A DNA stretch of 64,000 bases, from assembly GCA_002110485.1 (NCBI GenBank), contig MOWL01000028.1, positions 124,001 to 188,000 on the forward strand. The letters are read 5' to 3'. Shown piece by piece: positions 54,913-64,000 of this stretch. Positions within the stretch are counted from its first letter, which is position 1. Every line of letters begins with the position of its first letter. The position numbers and the translations under genes were made by a program. This DNA comes from Emergomyces orientalis. Taxonomy: Eukaryota > Ascomycota > Eurotiomycetes > Onygenales > Ajellomycetaceae. The notes under the pieces are model-generated. The model was not told the DNA's origin. It searched no databases and saw only the letters and a program-made list of their open reading frames with translations.

Positions 54913-57543
54913 ATGTCGAACCCCTCTAGCCAACACACTCTGGTACCGAGACCAGCGAGCCAGCTCGCTCTTGTGACATATGATAACCATGTTTTTCATA
55001 CGGCGATGGAGCTGCAAGCTTATGTCAATTCTCTGGGTCAGAATCCGCAGGTTCGCTACCAAGCACAATGTGAGATCGGTAATCTACTCATGGGGCGCCA
55101 TGAGGCGGCTCAAGATGAGGTTGCCGCATTCTATGAGTGGATGAGAAATGATGGATCCTGGCGCCAGGTGGTGGCCCAGCAAGCATTTGATAACCAGACG
55201 GCGGAGCTTCAACGAGTTGCTGCTCAGGTAGCTGAACGGCGCGATCGCTGCGCCATAGCATATACTACATGCACCAGGATGTGGGGAAAAGTTCGCGTGG
55301 ATTCGTTCTGGCATATCATGACTTCAGAGCGGATGCAACGCGCCTGTCAAACCCTGGCCCTACATCACGAATATGCTTCTGCAATCGGCCGGATCAATCA
55401 AGCAATGTGGGCTCGCATCACTCAGCCACCTCGACGAGGAGTTAAGCGATATAAGACGATCATGTTGGCAGATATCGAAGCAGCGGCCGATTCCAATTTT
55501 ATTGGCCAAGAGATCACACAAGGAAATCTTCAAGCTGCAGGTCTTATCTTTGGTCCTGGCGGAATTCTCACTGAAGATTCTATGACAGTTGCTTCACCCC
55601 AGCCTCAAGAACGTGTCCTATCCCCTCCCGATCAACATATGACTGGCCAGTCTCCTCTACCTTCTCCCCGTGTGTTGAACGTGATACGCCCCAGTGCACC
55701 CTCGCTTGGATCTCCTCAAGGTTCTATACATAGTCCTCCTGTGCGTACTTCTCGCCGCGTCTCCGGCCAATCCTTGCTTTCGGACGTCAGCAGCCTGTCT
55801 GCAGCCTTGTCAGACACCCATCTTGCTGAACTTCTCAGCCCTGACCAAGTTGCGGAATTTGAGAATATGGGGGTTGATCAAGATAGCCCTGCTTTGGTAG
55901 AGGCAACTGACAAGCAGCATACAACAGTGAACAGAGGATGCCGGTGTTCTCCCTATGTCCCTGTGGATGTGAAAGCGCAGCTTAGAGATGCAAAGAAGAT
56001 AGAAGAATGTCAGCTGGTGCATCTTCTGGACAAGATAGCCAGGCTTCCGCGACAAGGCTTGACTATATGCTATCTGCATTCAGTAAATCTCGGCAGCAAG
56101 ATTGGACTCCTTACACGCGATCTTGACCATGCGGGGCTGATAAAGAGAATCGGGCTTGTGGTGAATAATCGCCAGAATCTTGGGCGGATGCGAGCTGCTG
56201 ATGACACATATCATTTCTTCCGCCTTGATCGCCGACCTCCTCGCCCCGAAGATATGCTACAGGTATATCGAATGCGCCATAATCGCCTACCGCCGGTTAC
56301 ATCATCAAATTGGGAACAAACACTGGCCCGACTTGCTTTTCTTGATTTCAATTCCAGTGCAGCTTTTCAGCAATGGAAGAAGGATGGTTCCGTCATCCTG
56401 CCAATATTTAGATGGATGAACGCGATGAAGGCGGCAGGGGTCAACAATAATTACAACACCCTGGCGAAGGTTGCCACAGTCGAATGGAGCATGTACAGGT
56501 TCCATCAGCGAAAAGATAAGAAGACCTGGGGGTGGCTCCGAACAATGTTGCACGGGATTGTTCAACAGATCGTCCGTCAAGATCCACTGTATTATGTGTG
56601 GTATGTTGCTCTCCGCCCCGATCATCGCACGCACCTGATTTCCTATCCCTATTATGCAAAATACGCCTTGTCTGGGGATAGCACTTACTTCCGCCATATT
56701 GATGTCAATATTAAACGCCTGGCGGAGGAAAATCATGGAGCGAATATGATTCAGGGATCAGTCTCTTTCAGCGACAAAGATGGGAGGAATTGCACCACCA
56801 TAGTCCTGGGAATGCATCAAAATATTCAAGAATGGAACAGATGCCTGCGTGCTTGCAATCTCCTGAATGATGGAATCATTCAAGAGGTGACATCTGAGAT
56901 GCTCATCAACAAGAATCTCAACGACTTCAGAACGCAGTGGACGACTGTCCCATGCAAGCAAGGCGATGCTCGAATAACCATGCCGCATCTTCCTCATGGA
57001 AGCACCGGGCCTGCTACTAAGGAACGCAAGACAATGCTGCCGTGGTATGTTGGAATTCAGGATGACGGGCACTGTCTTGAAGTCCCTGAAAGCAGATTGT
57101 GGGAGCAGCTCTCCTGAGCACATCGCGATTTGGTTGCCGGGCTGTCAACACCCTCTGGCCTTTCAGTATTATATGGAAGTATTCCATATCGGTACCCTGC
57201 TGCTGTTCCGGTCACGGGTCTTGGAGCGATTTCGGATGCTCTGGTGGGTCGACGGAAGTGGGATGATCCTATGGTCAGGCACGAGCAAGATATTCTCTTC
57301 AACGGCAAGGGCAGTTTGCTGCAAGAATACATTGAGGAGTGGCGCAAGAGAGCAGTCACCGAAGAGATCCAGTGTTTCAAGATCATGATGGCTACAGAGA
57401 AGGAATTATTTGGAGAATGTAGCTGTTTCTATTGTCTGAAGAGGAACATCCCCCTCGCCTCAATTGAGGGAGATCGCGCTGTCGCCGAGGGCGAGGCTAT
57501 GCAGATTCCGGCGCATGGCCGCGAGAATGCGCCCGCCGAATAG
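54913..57543 (+). pseudogene. gypsy ORF3: putative 2-oxoglutarate/Fe(II) dioxygenase-like protein, one in-frame TGA
   Basis: The frame has 877 codons with one TGA at 57115-57117 after residue 734; the rest is open. It is not Gag, Pol or a recognisable Env (no signal peptide or membrane anchor seen). The N-terminal 220 residues are helical, and a Ser/Pro-rich linker follows (about 230-330). The C-terminal domain has YFRHIDVN (H595-x-D597), NMIQGSVSF and TTIVLGMH strands, then MPHLPHGSTGPA (H692/H695) and R705 in KERKTMLPW. H-x-D, a distal His about 98 residues on and an Arg ten residues later match the metal and 2-oxoglutarate site of the double-stranded beta-helix dioxygenases. After the TGA come IPYRYPAAV and CSCFYC. 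The function (for example nucleic acid oxidation) is inference. Confidence 0.6.
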
Positions 57544-57868
57544 CCGCAGTCATCAGCCAATCATGTTTTCCCGGCCCCGGGCTGTCAAAAGATTGACCAA
57601 TCACAATCGCGCTGTTGCCAATTTGCTGCATCTTGTCACTGTCACTGTGTTGATCACATTCTGTTTACTTGTTTCTCTGTTTTCTCTTGTTCTTGCTTGT
57701 CTTTCTTTTCTCTGCTGTTCACTTTTTCTTTCTCTTTTCTATATTCTTTTATTGATTGTCTTTCATTTTCTTGATTCTTGATTGATTCTTTTCTGCAATT
57801 TCTTGTTTTCATTCATTCAGATCACATTCTTACTTGCCGGGTCGGCAAGCTATAGAGGGGGGGAGATG

Positions 57869-58216
57869 TGTGGTGGAGAATCTCGGCATGGTATTACTTT
57901 TTGCCGAGGCTGCCTCATATATTTGTTTGGCATGGCTGCCTCATATTCCCATTATCCTTTGACACACGTGTGGATTCGGCGAAGATTGATTGTACGCAGA
58001 GCAGTGAGATTGCTCCTTTTTGATTGTGTGATTTGATATGTGATTGATTGCTTGTTCTTCTTCTATATTTGAATCTCCTACGTGTTCTTTTGTATTGCTA
58101 TTTGGATAGCTCGTTGAATAGAATATTGTATACACGGCGAACTTACCAACCTCCTTACGATCCCGCTGCTCCTGCCCACGTGCCGCCAAAAGCGCACAAC
58201 CCCTTATTCCACTTCA
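57869..58216 (+). repeat. 3' LTR of the gypsy element
   Basis: 348 bp, reads identical to the 5' LTR; preceded by a purine tract at about 57855-57866. Confidence 0.94.
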
Positions 58217-58321
58217 CTATTATAAAAATCATTAAGCAGTTCAAGCAACAGATGAAGCTTATCTCAGAGTCTGTGAGACTTCTTGATTCTGTTAACTATT
58301 CAATGTGAAGAGAAGATGTTC
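58217..58321 (+). mobile_element. copia C2 fragment, part 2: gag continuation
   Basis: Continues the Gag frame from 47489: IIKIIKQFKQQMKLISESV, then SVNYSM*RED, aligned to copia C SMNYPMWRDE, so the TGA at 58306 stands at a Trp codon. It ends at the 3' tail of LINE C3. Confidence 0.8.
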
Positions 58322-61300
58322 TTATTATTATTATTATTATTCTTCAATTATAGATATATATGCAGTCAGAGACTATGATATCTACCTGAGACTCAAAGAG
58401 TCTCAGGATTTTTCTAACTTTAACACTAATTACTATACATTTTTTCTTCAAACAAATAGCACTTGCAATACTTGAATTCCAGCCCAGAATAGTCAGCAAA
58501 TTGATTTTTCTTTTTTTTATTTATTTATTTATAAATATCTTTGAAGATTATTTATATTCTCTTTTTTTCATATAATTTTCAAGTGATTACAAAGAAAATA
58601 AATTAATGATAGACAAAATAACTCATGACATGAATACAAAGGAAATAAAAGACAGACTCTAACACAAAAGAAATAGTGAGATATTATATAATATCTAGCA
58701 GTTTTTATAAAGAATATTTCAGATTCTCATTCATTTATATTTTCATCTTTGAAATAGAATTGATTTCTAGTAGCTATTTGAGTTTCATTGAGAAAATCAA
58801 TTAAATATTGACTGCCTATTTCAGTTGAAAATAGTAGTTTCATATTCATTTCTCTCAGCTTATATTTATATCTCAGTTCAGCTCTAAGTTCTTGATTTAA
58901 TGAGCAATTCATTAAGATATGTTCTGGGTCTTCAAGAGAGTCACAATATTCACAATTTTCACTTTCAATATCAGATATTCTTTTCAAATAAGATTTGAAA
59001 TAGCCATGACCTAGTTTCAATTGAATGATTGAGGAGAAAAGCTTCTTCTTGCACTTAATAGAGCATGATTTCCATTTAGGTTTAGTTTCAAATCTAAGAT
59101 AGTGAGGACTTTTTCTTTGTTTTTCCCATATTTTATGCCATTTTTCTAAGCAATTCTCTTTTATCTTTCTTTTAATAAAAGACCATGAAACTATTTTTGA
59201 ACTTGCAATATTTAGTTCTGTTCCTTTCTTTGCTGCTTCATCAGCAAGCTCATTTCCATGTATATTTATATGAGCAGGAACCCAGCTCAGATATATCTTT
59301 GTCTTATATTTTAATTGAATTCTTTTGCATATCTTTAGAATTACTTCTATATTCATTTGACCATTATGAATTTCATTTTTTTGAATTCTTTTCAAAGCTG
59401 CTTGACTATCTGAAAAAATCCATGCTTCTTTCATATCTTTTCTTTTTGAAGCTTTTATTTCTATCAGTTTAAAAGCTTTCATAATAGCATATAATTCAGC
59501 ATCAAATACTTCACATTCATTTCCAATATTCCATGAATCTGATGTATATTTGTAATTATCTTCTGTATATGCTATTCCAGCTCCTAGGCCTTTATTTTCA
59601 TTCATTGAACCATCTGAATAGATTAGAATTGACTTTTTAAAATCAATTTTCTCTATTATTCTTCTATGATTCTCAGCTTCTTCTGGTTTTGATAATGCGC
59701 TTATTTCAATTGAAATCATTGAGCCTAGTTTTTCTTTCCATGGATATAGCTTTTTGTGTTCAATCTTTTCAATATTTAATGAGGAGAACTCATTTTTAAT
59801 CATTGAGCATACTCTATATAGTTGAGAAGGGATTTTTTTTCTATTTCTCTCATTTTCTTGATTTTCTTGACTTTCATTCCAATCTAGATATCTATTCCAA
59901 TCTAAGTCATTTCCAGATTGAATTGGAGGATAAGATGTAGATATTCTTTTTCTAATTGAATGAATATCTGGCATTTTCATGATTCTCAGTGCATAATTCT
60001 TGCATATCTTCTCAAATCTTATTTCAGGAGGTGATATAGAAGCTTCTATTTCCATAGCTCTACATGGAGAGGTTTTGAAAGCTCCCAGAATTCTTCTTAA
60101 AGCTGTATTCTGCAATTTTTGAAACTTATCTATGAAGTGTTTCTGGTTCTTCCACCATATCTGAACACCATAATCAGAAATAGATGCTATACATGCAATG
60201 TATAGCTGTCTCATAGCTTGAAATGATAAACCCCTTTCAGTATTAGAAAGTTGTATTATACTATTTAAAACTCTTTCAGCTTGAGCCATTCTTTTTTGAA
60301 TATGAGATTTAAAATTGAGTTTTGAATCCAGCCAGATTCCTAGCCATCTTACAACTGATTTAGGCTTTGTTTCTTGATTTAATAGATTTAAACTTATTTC
60401 CTTTTCATATCTTTTTGGAAAAAAGTGAATTAATTCAGTTTTTTCCATATCAAATTGAATTAGGTTTAAATCTCCTCTATTAAATATCTCTTGCGCAGCT
60501 TTTTCAATATTTTCACAATTTTCTTTTATTGTTCTTGAGCTGAAAATCAGACCTATATCATCAACATAGCTAGGAGATCTCACTATCTCCATTTCTCTAT
60601 CTTTGAATAGATTTTTTGTATATATAGCAAATAGAATTGGTGAGACTGGAGACCCCTGAGGAACTCCTATTTCAATTTCAGTAATATCTTGCTTTAATGA
60701 GTCAAAAAGTAGTTGAATATATCTTTTTGACATAAAACATATAACCCACTTTATTAATGCTTTTGGTAGTTTCATCTCTTGAAGAATAATTATTAGCTTA
60801 TTCTTTGAAACATGATCAAAAGCACCTTTTATATCAATAAAAGCAGCTGTTGTAACTAAGCCTTCATTTTTTGCCATTTGAATATCATGAATTATTGATA
60901 AAACTGTATCTATTGCAGAATTCTGTTTTCTGCCACCCATTTGATCATTATATAATAAATCAGTGATTGAGCCTAGATATGATAACCTTGTTGCTATTAT
61001 TTTTTCAAGAATTTTTCCCAAGCAATTCAAAAGTGATATAATTCTATAAGACTTTGGCATAGTAGCTTTTCTATTTGGTTTTGCAAGAACTATACCAGTT
61101 GCTTGTCTCCAGCATTCAGGGTGATACCCATTCTTCATTAGTTGAGAGAATAATTCAAATAATTCATTTTTCAGAGAATGAAAGATTTTTTGAATGATTA
61201 AATAATTTATAGTATCAGATTCTGCAGCTGTTTTTGTAGAACTTGTAAAAACAGCAGTTTCAAGTTCATTTCTAGATAGATCTGGCCAAGCCCATCTTGA

Positions 61301-61384
61301 ATCTTCAATATATTCACTTATTGAACTATATTGTTCAGATTGAGGTGGTTTTTGAAATAGAATTTTTATACTTGTCATGTTCAA
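58322..61384 (-). mobile_element. LINE family C, copy C3, 5'-truncated but with a long open ORF
   Basis: A minus-strand non-LTR retrotransposon with a (TAA)n tail (TTA run at 58322-58341), a 385-bp 3' UTR and ORF2 from RT to the C-terminus. It lacks the endonuclease domain and ORF1; homology to the C2 fragment stops near LFQKPP at about 61340-61384. It is much more AT-rich than LINEs A and B. Confidence 0.85.
58727..61384 (-). CDS. LINE C3 ORF2 (partial): reverse transcriptase and RNase H
   Basis: An uninterrupted frame of 885 residues; the ATG at 61384 is probably internal to the original ORF2. RT (residues about 30-300): FIDIKGAFDHV, GVPQGSPVSPILF and the catalytic YVDD. RNase H (about 590-730): IYSDGSMNENKG, ECEVFDAELYAI, IFSDSQAALK and SWVPAHINIHGNELADEAA, with all four catalytic positions present. 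C-terminal knuckle CEYCDSLEDPEHILMNC. Tad1/I-type LINEs carry RNase H in this place. Lacking endonuclease it cannot retrotranspose alone. The intact frame suggests the truncated copy is young. Confidence 0.85.
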   Translation of the reverse strand: MNMTSIKILFQKPPQSEQYSSISEYIEDSRWAWPDLSRNELETAVFTSSTKTAAESDTINYLIIQKIFHSLKNELFELFSQLMKNGYHPECWRQATGIVLAKPNRKATMPKSYRIISLLNCLGKILEKIIATRLSYLGSITDLLYNDQMGGRKQNSAIDTVLSIIHDIQMAKNEGLVTTAAFIDIKGAFDHVSKNKLIIILQEMKLPKALIKWVICFMSKRYIQLLFDSLKQDITEIEIGVPQGSPVSPILFAIYTKNLFKDREMEIVRSPSYVDDIGLIFSSRTIKENCENIEKAAQEIFNRGDLNLIQFDMEKTELIHFFPKRYEKEISLNLLNQETKPKSVVRWLGIWLDSKLNFKSHIQKRMAQAERVLNSIIQLSNTERGLSFQAMRQLYIACIASISDYGVQIWWKNQKHFIDKFQKLQNTALRRILGAFKTSPCRAMEIEASISPPEIRFEKICKNYALRIMKMPDIHSIRKRISTSYPPIQSGNDLDWNRYLDWNESQENQENERNRKKIPSQLYRVCSMIKNEFSSLNIEKIEHKKLYPWKEKLGSMISIEISALSKPEEAENHRRIIEKIDFKKSILIYSDGSMNENKGLGAGIAYTEDNYKYTSDSWNIGNECEVFDAELYAIMKAFKLIEIKASKRKDMKEAWIFSDSQAALKRIQKNEIHNGQMNIEVILKICKRIQLKYKTKIYLSWVPAHINIHGNELADEAAKKGTELNIASSKIVSWSFIKRKIKENCLEKWHKIWEKQRKSPHYLRFETKPKWKSCSIKCKKKLFSSIIQLKLGHGYFKSYLKRISDIESENCEYCDSLEDPEHILMNCSLNQELRAELRYKYKLREMNMKLLFSTEIGSQYLIDFLNETQIATRNQFYFKDENINE

Positions 61385-61798
61385 TCAGTTTTTTAGTATT
61401 TAAAATTCAAGAAAGTATTTATATTTCTTTTATCTCTTTTTCATTATCTTTTCTTTCTCTCTTTTATTATTATTATTATTATTTCTACACCACTTGATCC
61501 CGAGGATATGTGGGGAGGCAGCTAGTATACAAAGTGAGAAAAACCTTGAGCTATCTAGTATAGCTCTGGCCTAAAAACCCCCTGAACAGCAAATCTATTC
61601 AACATTTATAATCGCTTCAAGTACCGCGGAGCAGCTCCCGCTGCTCTTAGAGAAGATGGTGCATAGCACCGTGAGAAGACAAGAAAACCCCCTATATCAC
61701 CATCACCCCTGTCTGAACATAAGAAAGACTTCTAATGAATGTGGCACCTCATGCTGTGTGTCTGCCGCTCATCGCGCAGACTTCAACGTCCTGGAGTG

Positions 61799-61859
61799 CT
61801 TGTAGCGCGCAGGCCACTCAACTCCGCGCTTGCAGCGCGCCAGTCCACCCAGATCCGCG
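61799..61859 (-). repeat. two 30-31-bp tandem units in the LINE A2 3' UTR
   Basis: Units start at 61799 and 61829; the middle unit of LINE A1 (11468-11498) is absent. Confidence 0.85.
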
Positions 61860-61952
61860 CTTCAAGCTCACTATCTCCTGGTAGGGCCTCGCTCTTCGCG
61901 CCCTTCACCCTCTGATATGCGCCAGCCGCGTTTCTTAGTTGTGCTGTGCATC

Positions 61953-64000
61953 TCATTCCGCCCTTCTCTCACTTAACACCTTGGCTAGGGAGAACTGTCT
62001 GAGGATGTCCTGCTTGAGCCACCACTTGGTGAGCCTGTGCAGTCCTTCCTTGGTGTCCAGCAACCACTTCTTATCCACTCTGCCCTCCTGCTCCAGCTCC
62101 GCGCGTTCCCCACTGAATCGTGTACAGTGTATCATCACATGCAGCACCGTTTCATGCTCATATCCACATGGACATTTCGGTGTGGGGAAGTCAGGAACTC
62201 TTCTTCTGTGGAGGAACGCTGCAAGGCCTGTCTTGCCGGTACACAGCTGGACTATCAATGAGCTTCGGGCCTTGCTCAGGCCCTCATGCCATCTTAGTAG
62301 CTCTACATCCGGGGGCCTGCCAAACAGTTCTCCCCATGGTGTTGTGCGCGCTCTCCATCTGTTCTGCCATCTTATCATTGCCTCCTCCCTCACCCATCTC
62401 TTGAAGGCCCAGTTACGCACACTGTTTTCTTGTCTTTCCTGCTTTTTCAGTTGCTTTGCCTGTCTCACCCAATTTACACTCCACCCCTGCTGCATGCTCA
62501 CTGGGTGCAGTACTGCCTCCACTGACTGCATTCCTCTGTTATTCCTTCTGCGAAGTCTGGCTCTGACCTGCACACATGCCTGTTTTATCTGCTCCATGAT
62601 TCCTGACTCCTTAAGCCGCTCAGTTGCTCTGGCCACCACACTGTCTAGATGTATCTCCAGAGGCAGTGTGGCTGTCTCCGCCTCCAGTGAGGTGATTGGA
62701 GTAGCTCTGTAGGCCCCTGCAATGACCTGTAGGCATTTATTTTGAATCTTCTCCAGGCTGGCTAGCAGCTGGCGTTGATGTCGCGGTTCATGTTGTGTCG
62801 CCTGTGGTTGATGCCATGCCAGCGCTCCGTATCCTATTGCGGGCCTTATCACTGCATTGTAGACCCTCCGGGCATGCTGCAGTGGCAGGCCCCAGGTTGA
62901 CTGTGTTGTCCGAGTTAGGGCACCTATCTGCGATTTCGCTCTGCCTACCATCTTACTGACATGGCTACGCCACCTCAGCTTAGGGTCAAGCCAGATGCCT
63001 AGCACCCGCATCTCCCTCTGTGGCTTGATCACTTGCTGTGGCAATTGCAGTGAGTGTTCTAGATTGAATCTAGTTCTTGTTCTGGTAAAGTGCATGAGCT
63101 CATACTTCTGTGGTGCAAAGATTGCCCCATGTCTGCTCGCCCAACGCTCACAGCTGGCATGGATCCGCGCCAGATGCGCACAATTCGCTTCGGTTGAGTC
63201 GCCATATGCTAGAATGTTCACATCGTCTACAAATCCTATGCAGCTGACAGGCTCACTTCGCGGTGCACATATTCTGAGCAACTCCTCATTGTAGAATAAG
63301 AACAGAATGGGTGACAAGGGTGATCCCTGTGGGATGCCTGCATTCACCTCAAAGACTTCAGTTTCCTGCTCATCAAATACTAGTGTCGCCTTGCGCCCCT
63401 GCATGAATGAGTTGACCCATCCAGTCAGCTGTCTGGGCAGTCCTCTTTTTCTTAGAATGTGCACTAGGCGATTTCTGAGCACTCTGTCATAGGCCCCTGA
63501 GATGTCCAGTGACAGCACTGAGACCACTGCTCCCTGCTCCTCCCACACTGTGCGAATCTGCGCCAGTAACAGGGCAATTGCTGTTTCTGTGGAGCGGCCT
63601 CCTCGCGCCCCCATTTGCTGAGCTGGTAGCATCCCATGTTTCTCTGCCAGAGACCTTATTTCCTTGGCTGTTGCAGCCTCTACAATTTTACCTAGGGTGT
63701 CAAGTAGTGCAATCGGCCTCCAGGCTCCCACTTCACTGTAGTCCTTCTTTCCTGGCTTCTTGAGCACCACCGTGCGCGCTGTTTTGAATATCTGTGGGTA
63801 GTACTCCCAATGCCAGCAGGCCTGTGTAAGCTCAGTTATTGCTGTGATGAACCTTGGGCCTAGCATTTTGAGGAAGCAGTTGGGGATGCTGTTGGCACCC
63901 GGGGCTTTGTTGTTCGGAAGCCTAGCAATCAGCGCTGCCATGGCCTCCTCTGTGAGCACTACCATGTCAGTCACACTCCGCGGCTGTGTTCCCACGTTCA
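61953..64000 (-). CDS. LINE A2 ORF2, C-terminal part: reverse transcriptase
   Basis: Open to the window edge (about 682 residues visible), same translation as LINE A1 residues from about 470 on as read. It has RT blocks LSLDISGAYDRV, GIPQGSPLSPILF and the catalytic FVDDVN, and the C-terminal CPCGYEHETVLHVMIHC. No stop is seen in this part; whether the TGA of A1 at 13936 is shared cannot be seen here. There is no RNase H domain. Confidence 0.9.
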   Translation of the reverse strand, partial: NVGTQPRSVTDMVVLTEEAMAALIARLPNNKAPGANSIPNCFLKMLGPRFITAITELTQACWHWEYYPQIFKTARTVVLKKPGKKDYSEVGAWRPIALLDTLGKIVEAATAKEIRSLAEKHGMLPAQQMGARGGRSTETAIALLLAQIRTVWEEQGAVVSVLSLDISGAYDRVLRNRLVHILRKRGLPRQLTGWVNSFMQGRKATLVFDEQETEVFEVNAGIPQGSPLSPILFLFYNEELLRICAPRSEPVSCIGFVDDVNILAYGDSTEANCAHLARIHASCERWASRHGAIFAPQKYELMHFTRTRTRFNLEHSLQLPQQVIKPQREMRVLGIWLDPKLRWRSHVSKMVGRAKSQIGALTRTTQSTWGLPLQHARRVYNAVIRPAIGYGALAWHQPQATQHEPRHQRQLLASLEKIQNKCLQVIAGAYRATPITSLEAETATLPLEIHLDSVVARATERLKESGIMEQIKQACVQVRARLRRRNNRGMQSVEAVLHPVSMQQGWSVNWVRQAKQLKKQERQENSVRNWAFKRWVREEAMIRWQNRWRARTTPWGELFGRPPDVELLRWHEGLSKARSSLIVQLCTGKTGLAAFLHRRRVPDFPTPKCPCGYEHETVLHVMIHCTRFSGERAELEQEGRVDKKWLLDTKEGLHRLTKWWLKQDILRQFSLAKVLSERRAE

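Larger units (their letters stand above)
47490..58216 (+). mobile_element. Ty3/gypsy element with a third ORF, complete, TSD CTAT
   Basis: 10727 bp with 348-bp LTRs that read identical (47490-47837 and 57869-58216). TSD CTAT at 47486-47489 and 58217-58220. Deleting the element and one TSD restores the copia C2 gag frame across the junction (TSAIIKIIKQF), which confirms the boundaries. Order: LTR, primer site, Gag-protease ORF, RT-RNase H-integrase ORF, an additional 877-codon ORF, polypurine tract (GAGGGGGGGAGA near 57855-57866), LTR. It is much longer than usual for fungal gypsy elements because of the third ORF. Confidence 0.95.
61463..64000 (-). mobile_element. LINE family A, copy A2, cut by the window end
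   Basis: Same sequence as LINE A1 with an offset of 50330 in the coding part, including the 3' UTR and (TAA)n tail (61463-61482). It differs by a few bases and by loss of one 31-bp unit in the 3' UTR (two units at 61799-61859). It continues beyond 64000. Confidence 0.93.

Noticed and set aside
1..64000. CRISPR arrays, operons, bacterial promoters, rRNA genes
   Set aside because: The window is eukaryotic; no spaced repeats, rRNA or intact tRNA were seen.

Overview
The window is nuclear DNA of a filamentous ascomycete (Pezizomycotina). The pyrG/URA3-type gene has an intron at the position known from Aspergillus, RAD14 has fungal-type short introns with GTAAGT/GTATGT donors and CTAAC branch sites, and the degraded host genes (NACHT-WD40, a possible F-box-like protein) are of families common in this group. 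A eurotiomycete or leotiomycete is plausible, but the species cannot be fixed from the sequence. Most of the 64 kb is nested retrotransposons around one small gene island.

Layout. 1-3690: a 5'-truncated LINE (family C), a possible tRNA-derived SINE piece, a solo LTR with target-site duplication (TSD), then AT-rich DNA with small repeats. 3694-16500 (minus): LINE B, old and carrying two solo copia-type LTRs; an internal LINE C fragment; and LINE A1, almost intact. 16596-22810 (minus): two truncated copia elements, D and B2, both lacking reverse transcriptase. 22900-30450: host-derived remains, namely a possible F-box-like pseudogene, a dead Tc1/mariner transposase, a NACHT-WD40 pseudogene and a 189-bp solo LTR. 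31294-35488: the only clearly functional host genes, URA3 (plus) and RAD14 (minus), convergent. 35950-58321 (plus): an intact copia element C with 102-bp LTRs sits in a fold-back sequence; copia B sits in the 5' LTR of a second C-type copy (C2); a 10.7-kb gypsy element sits in the gag of C2. 58322-64000 (minus): LINE C3 with a long open ORF, then LINE A2, nearly identical to A1 and cut by the window edge.

How it works together. The LTR elements carry gag, protease, integrase, RT and RNase H. The LINEs carry a zinc-knuckle ORF1 and an endonuclease/RT ORF2. All copia elements whose primer site is visible appear to be primed by an internal piece of initiator tRNA-Met. Identical LTRs, TSDs and open frames mark copia C and the gypsy element as the youngest insertions.

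The two most unusual points are a third gypsy ORF (54913-57543) with the H-x-D...H...R pattern of 2-oxoglutarate/Fe(II) dioxygenases, and the fact that the otherwise open elements (copia B, C2, LINE A1, gypsy) are interrupted only by TGA codons, mostly at Trp or Arg positions.
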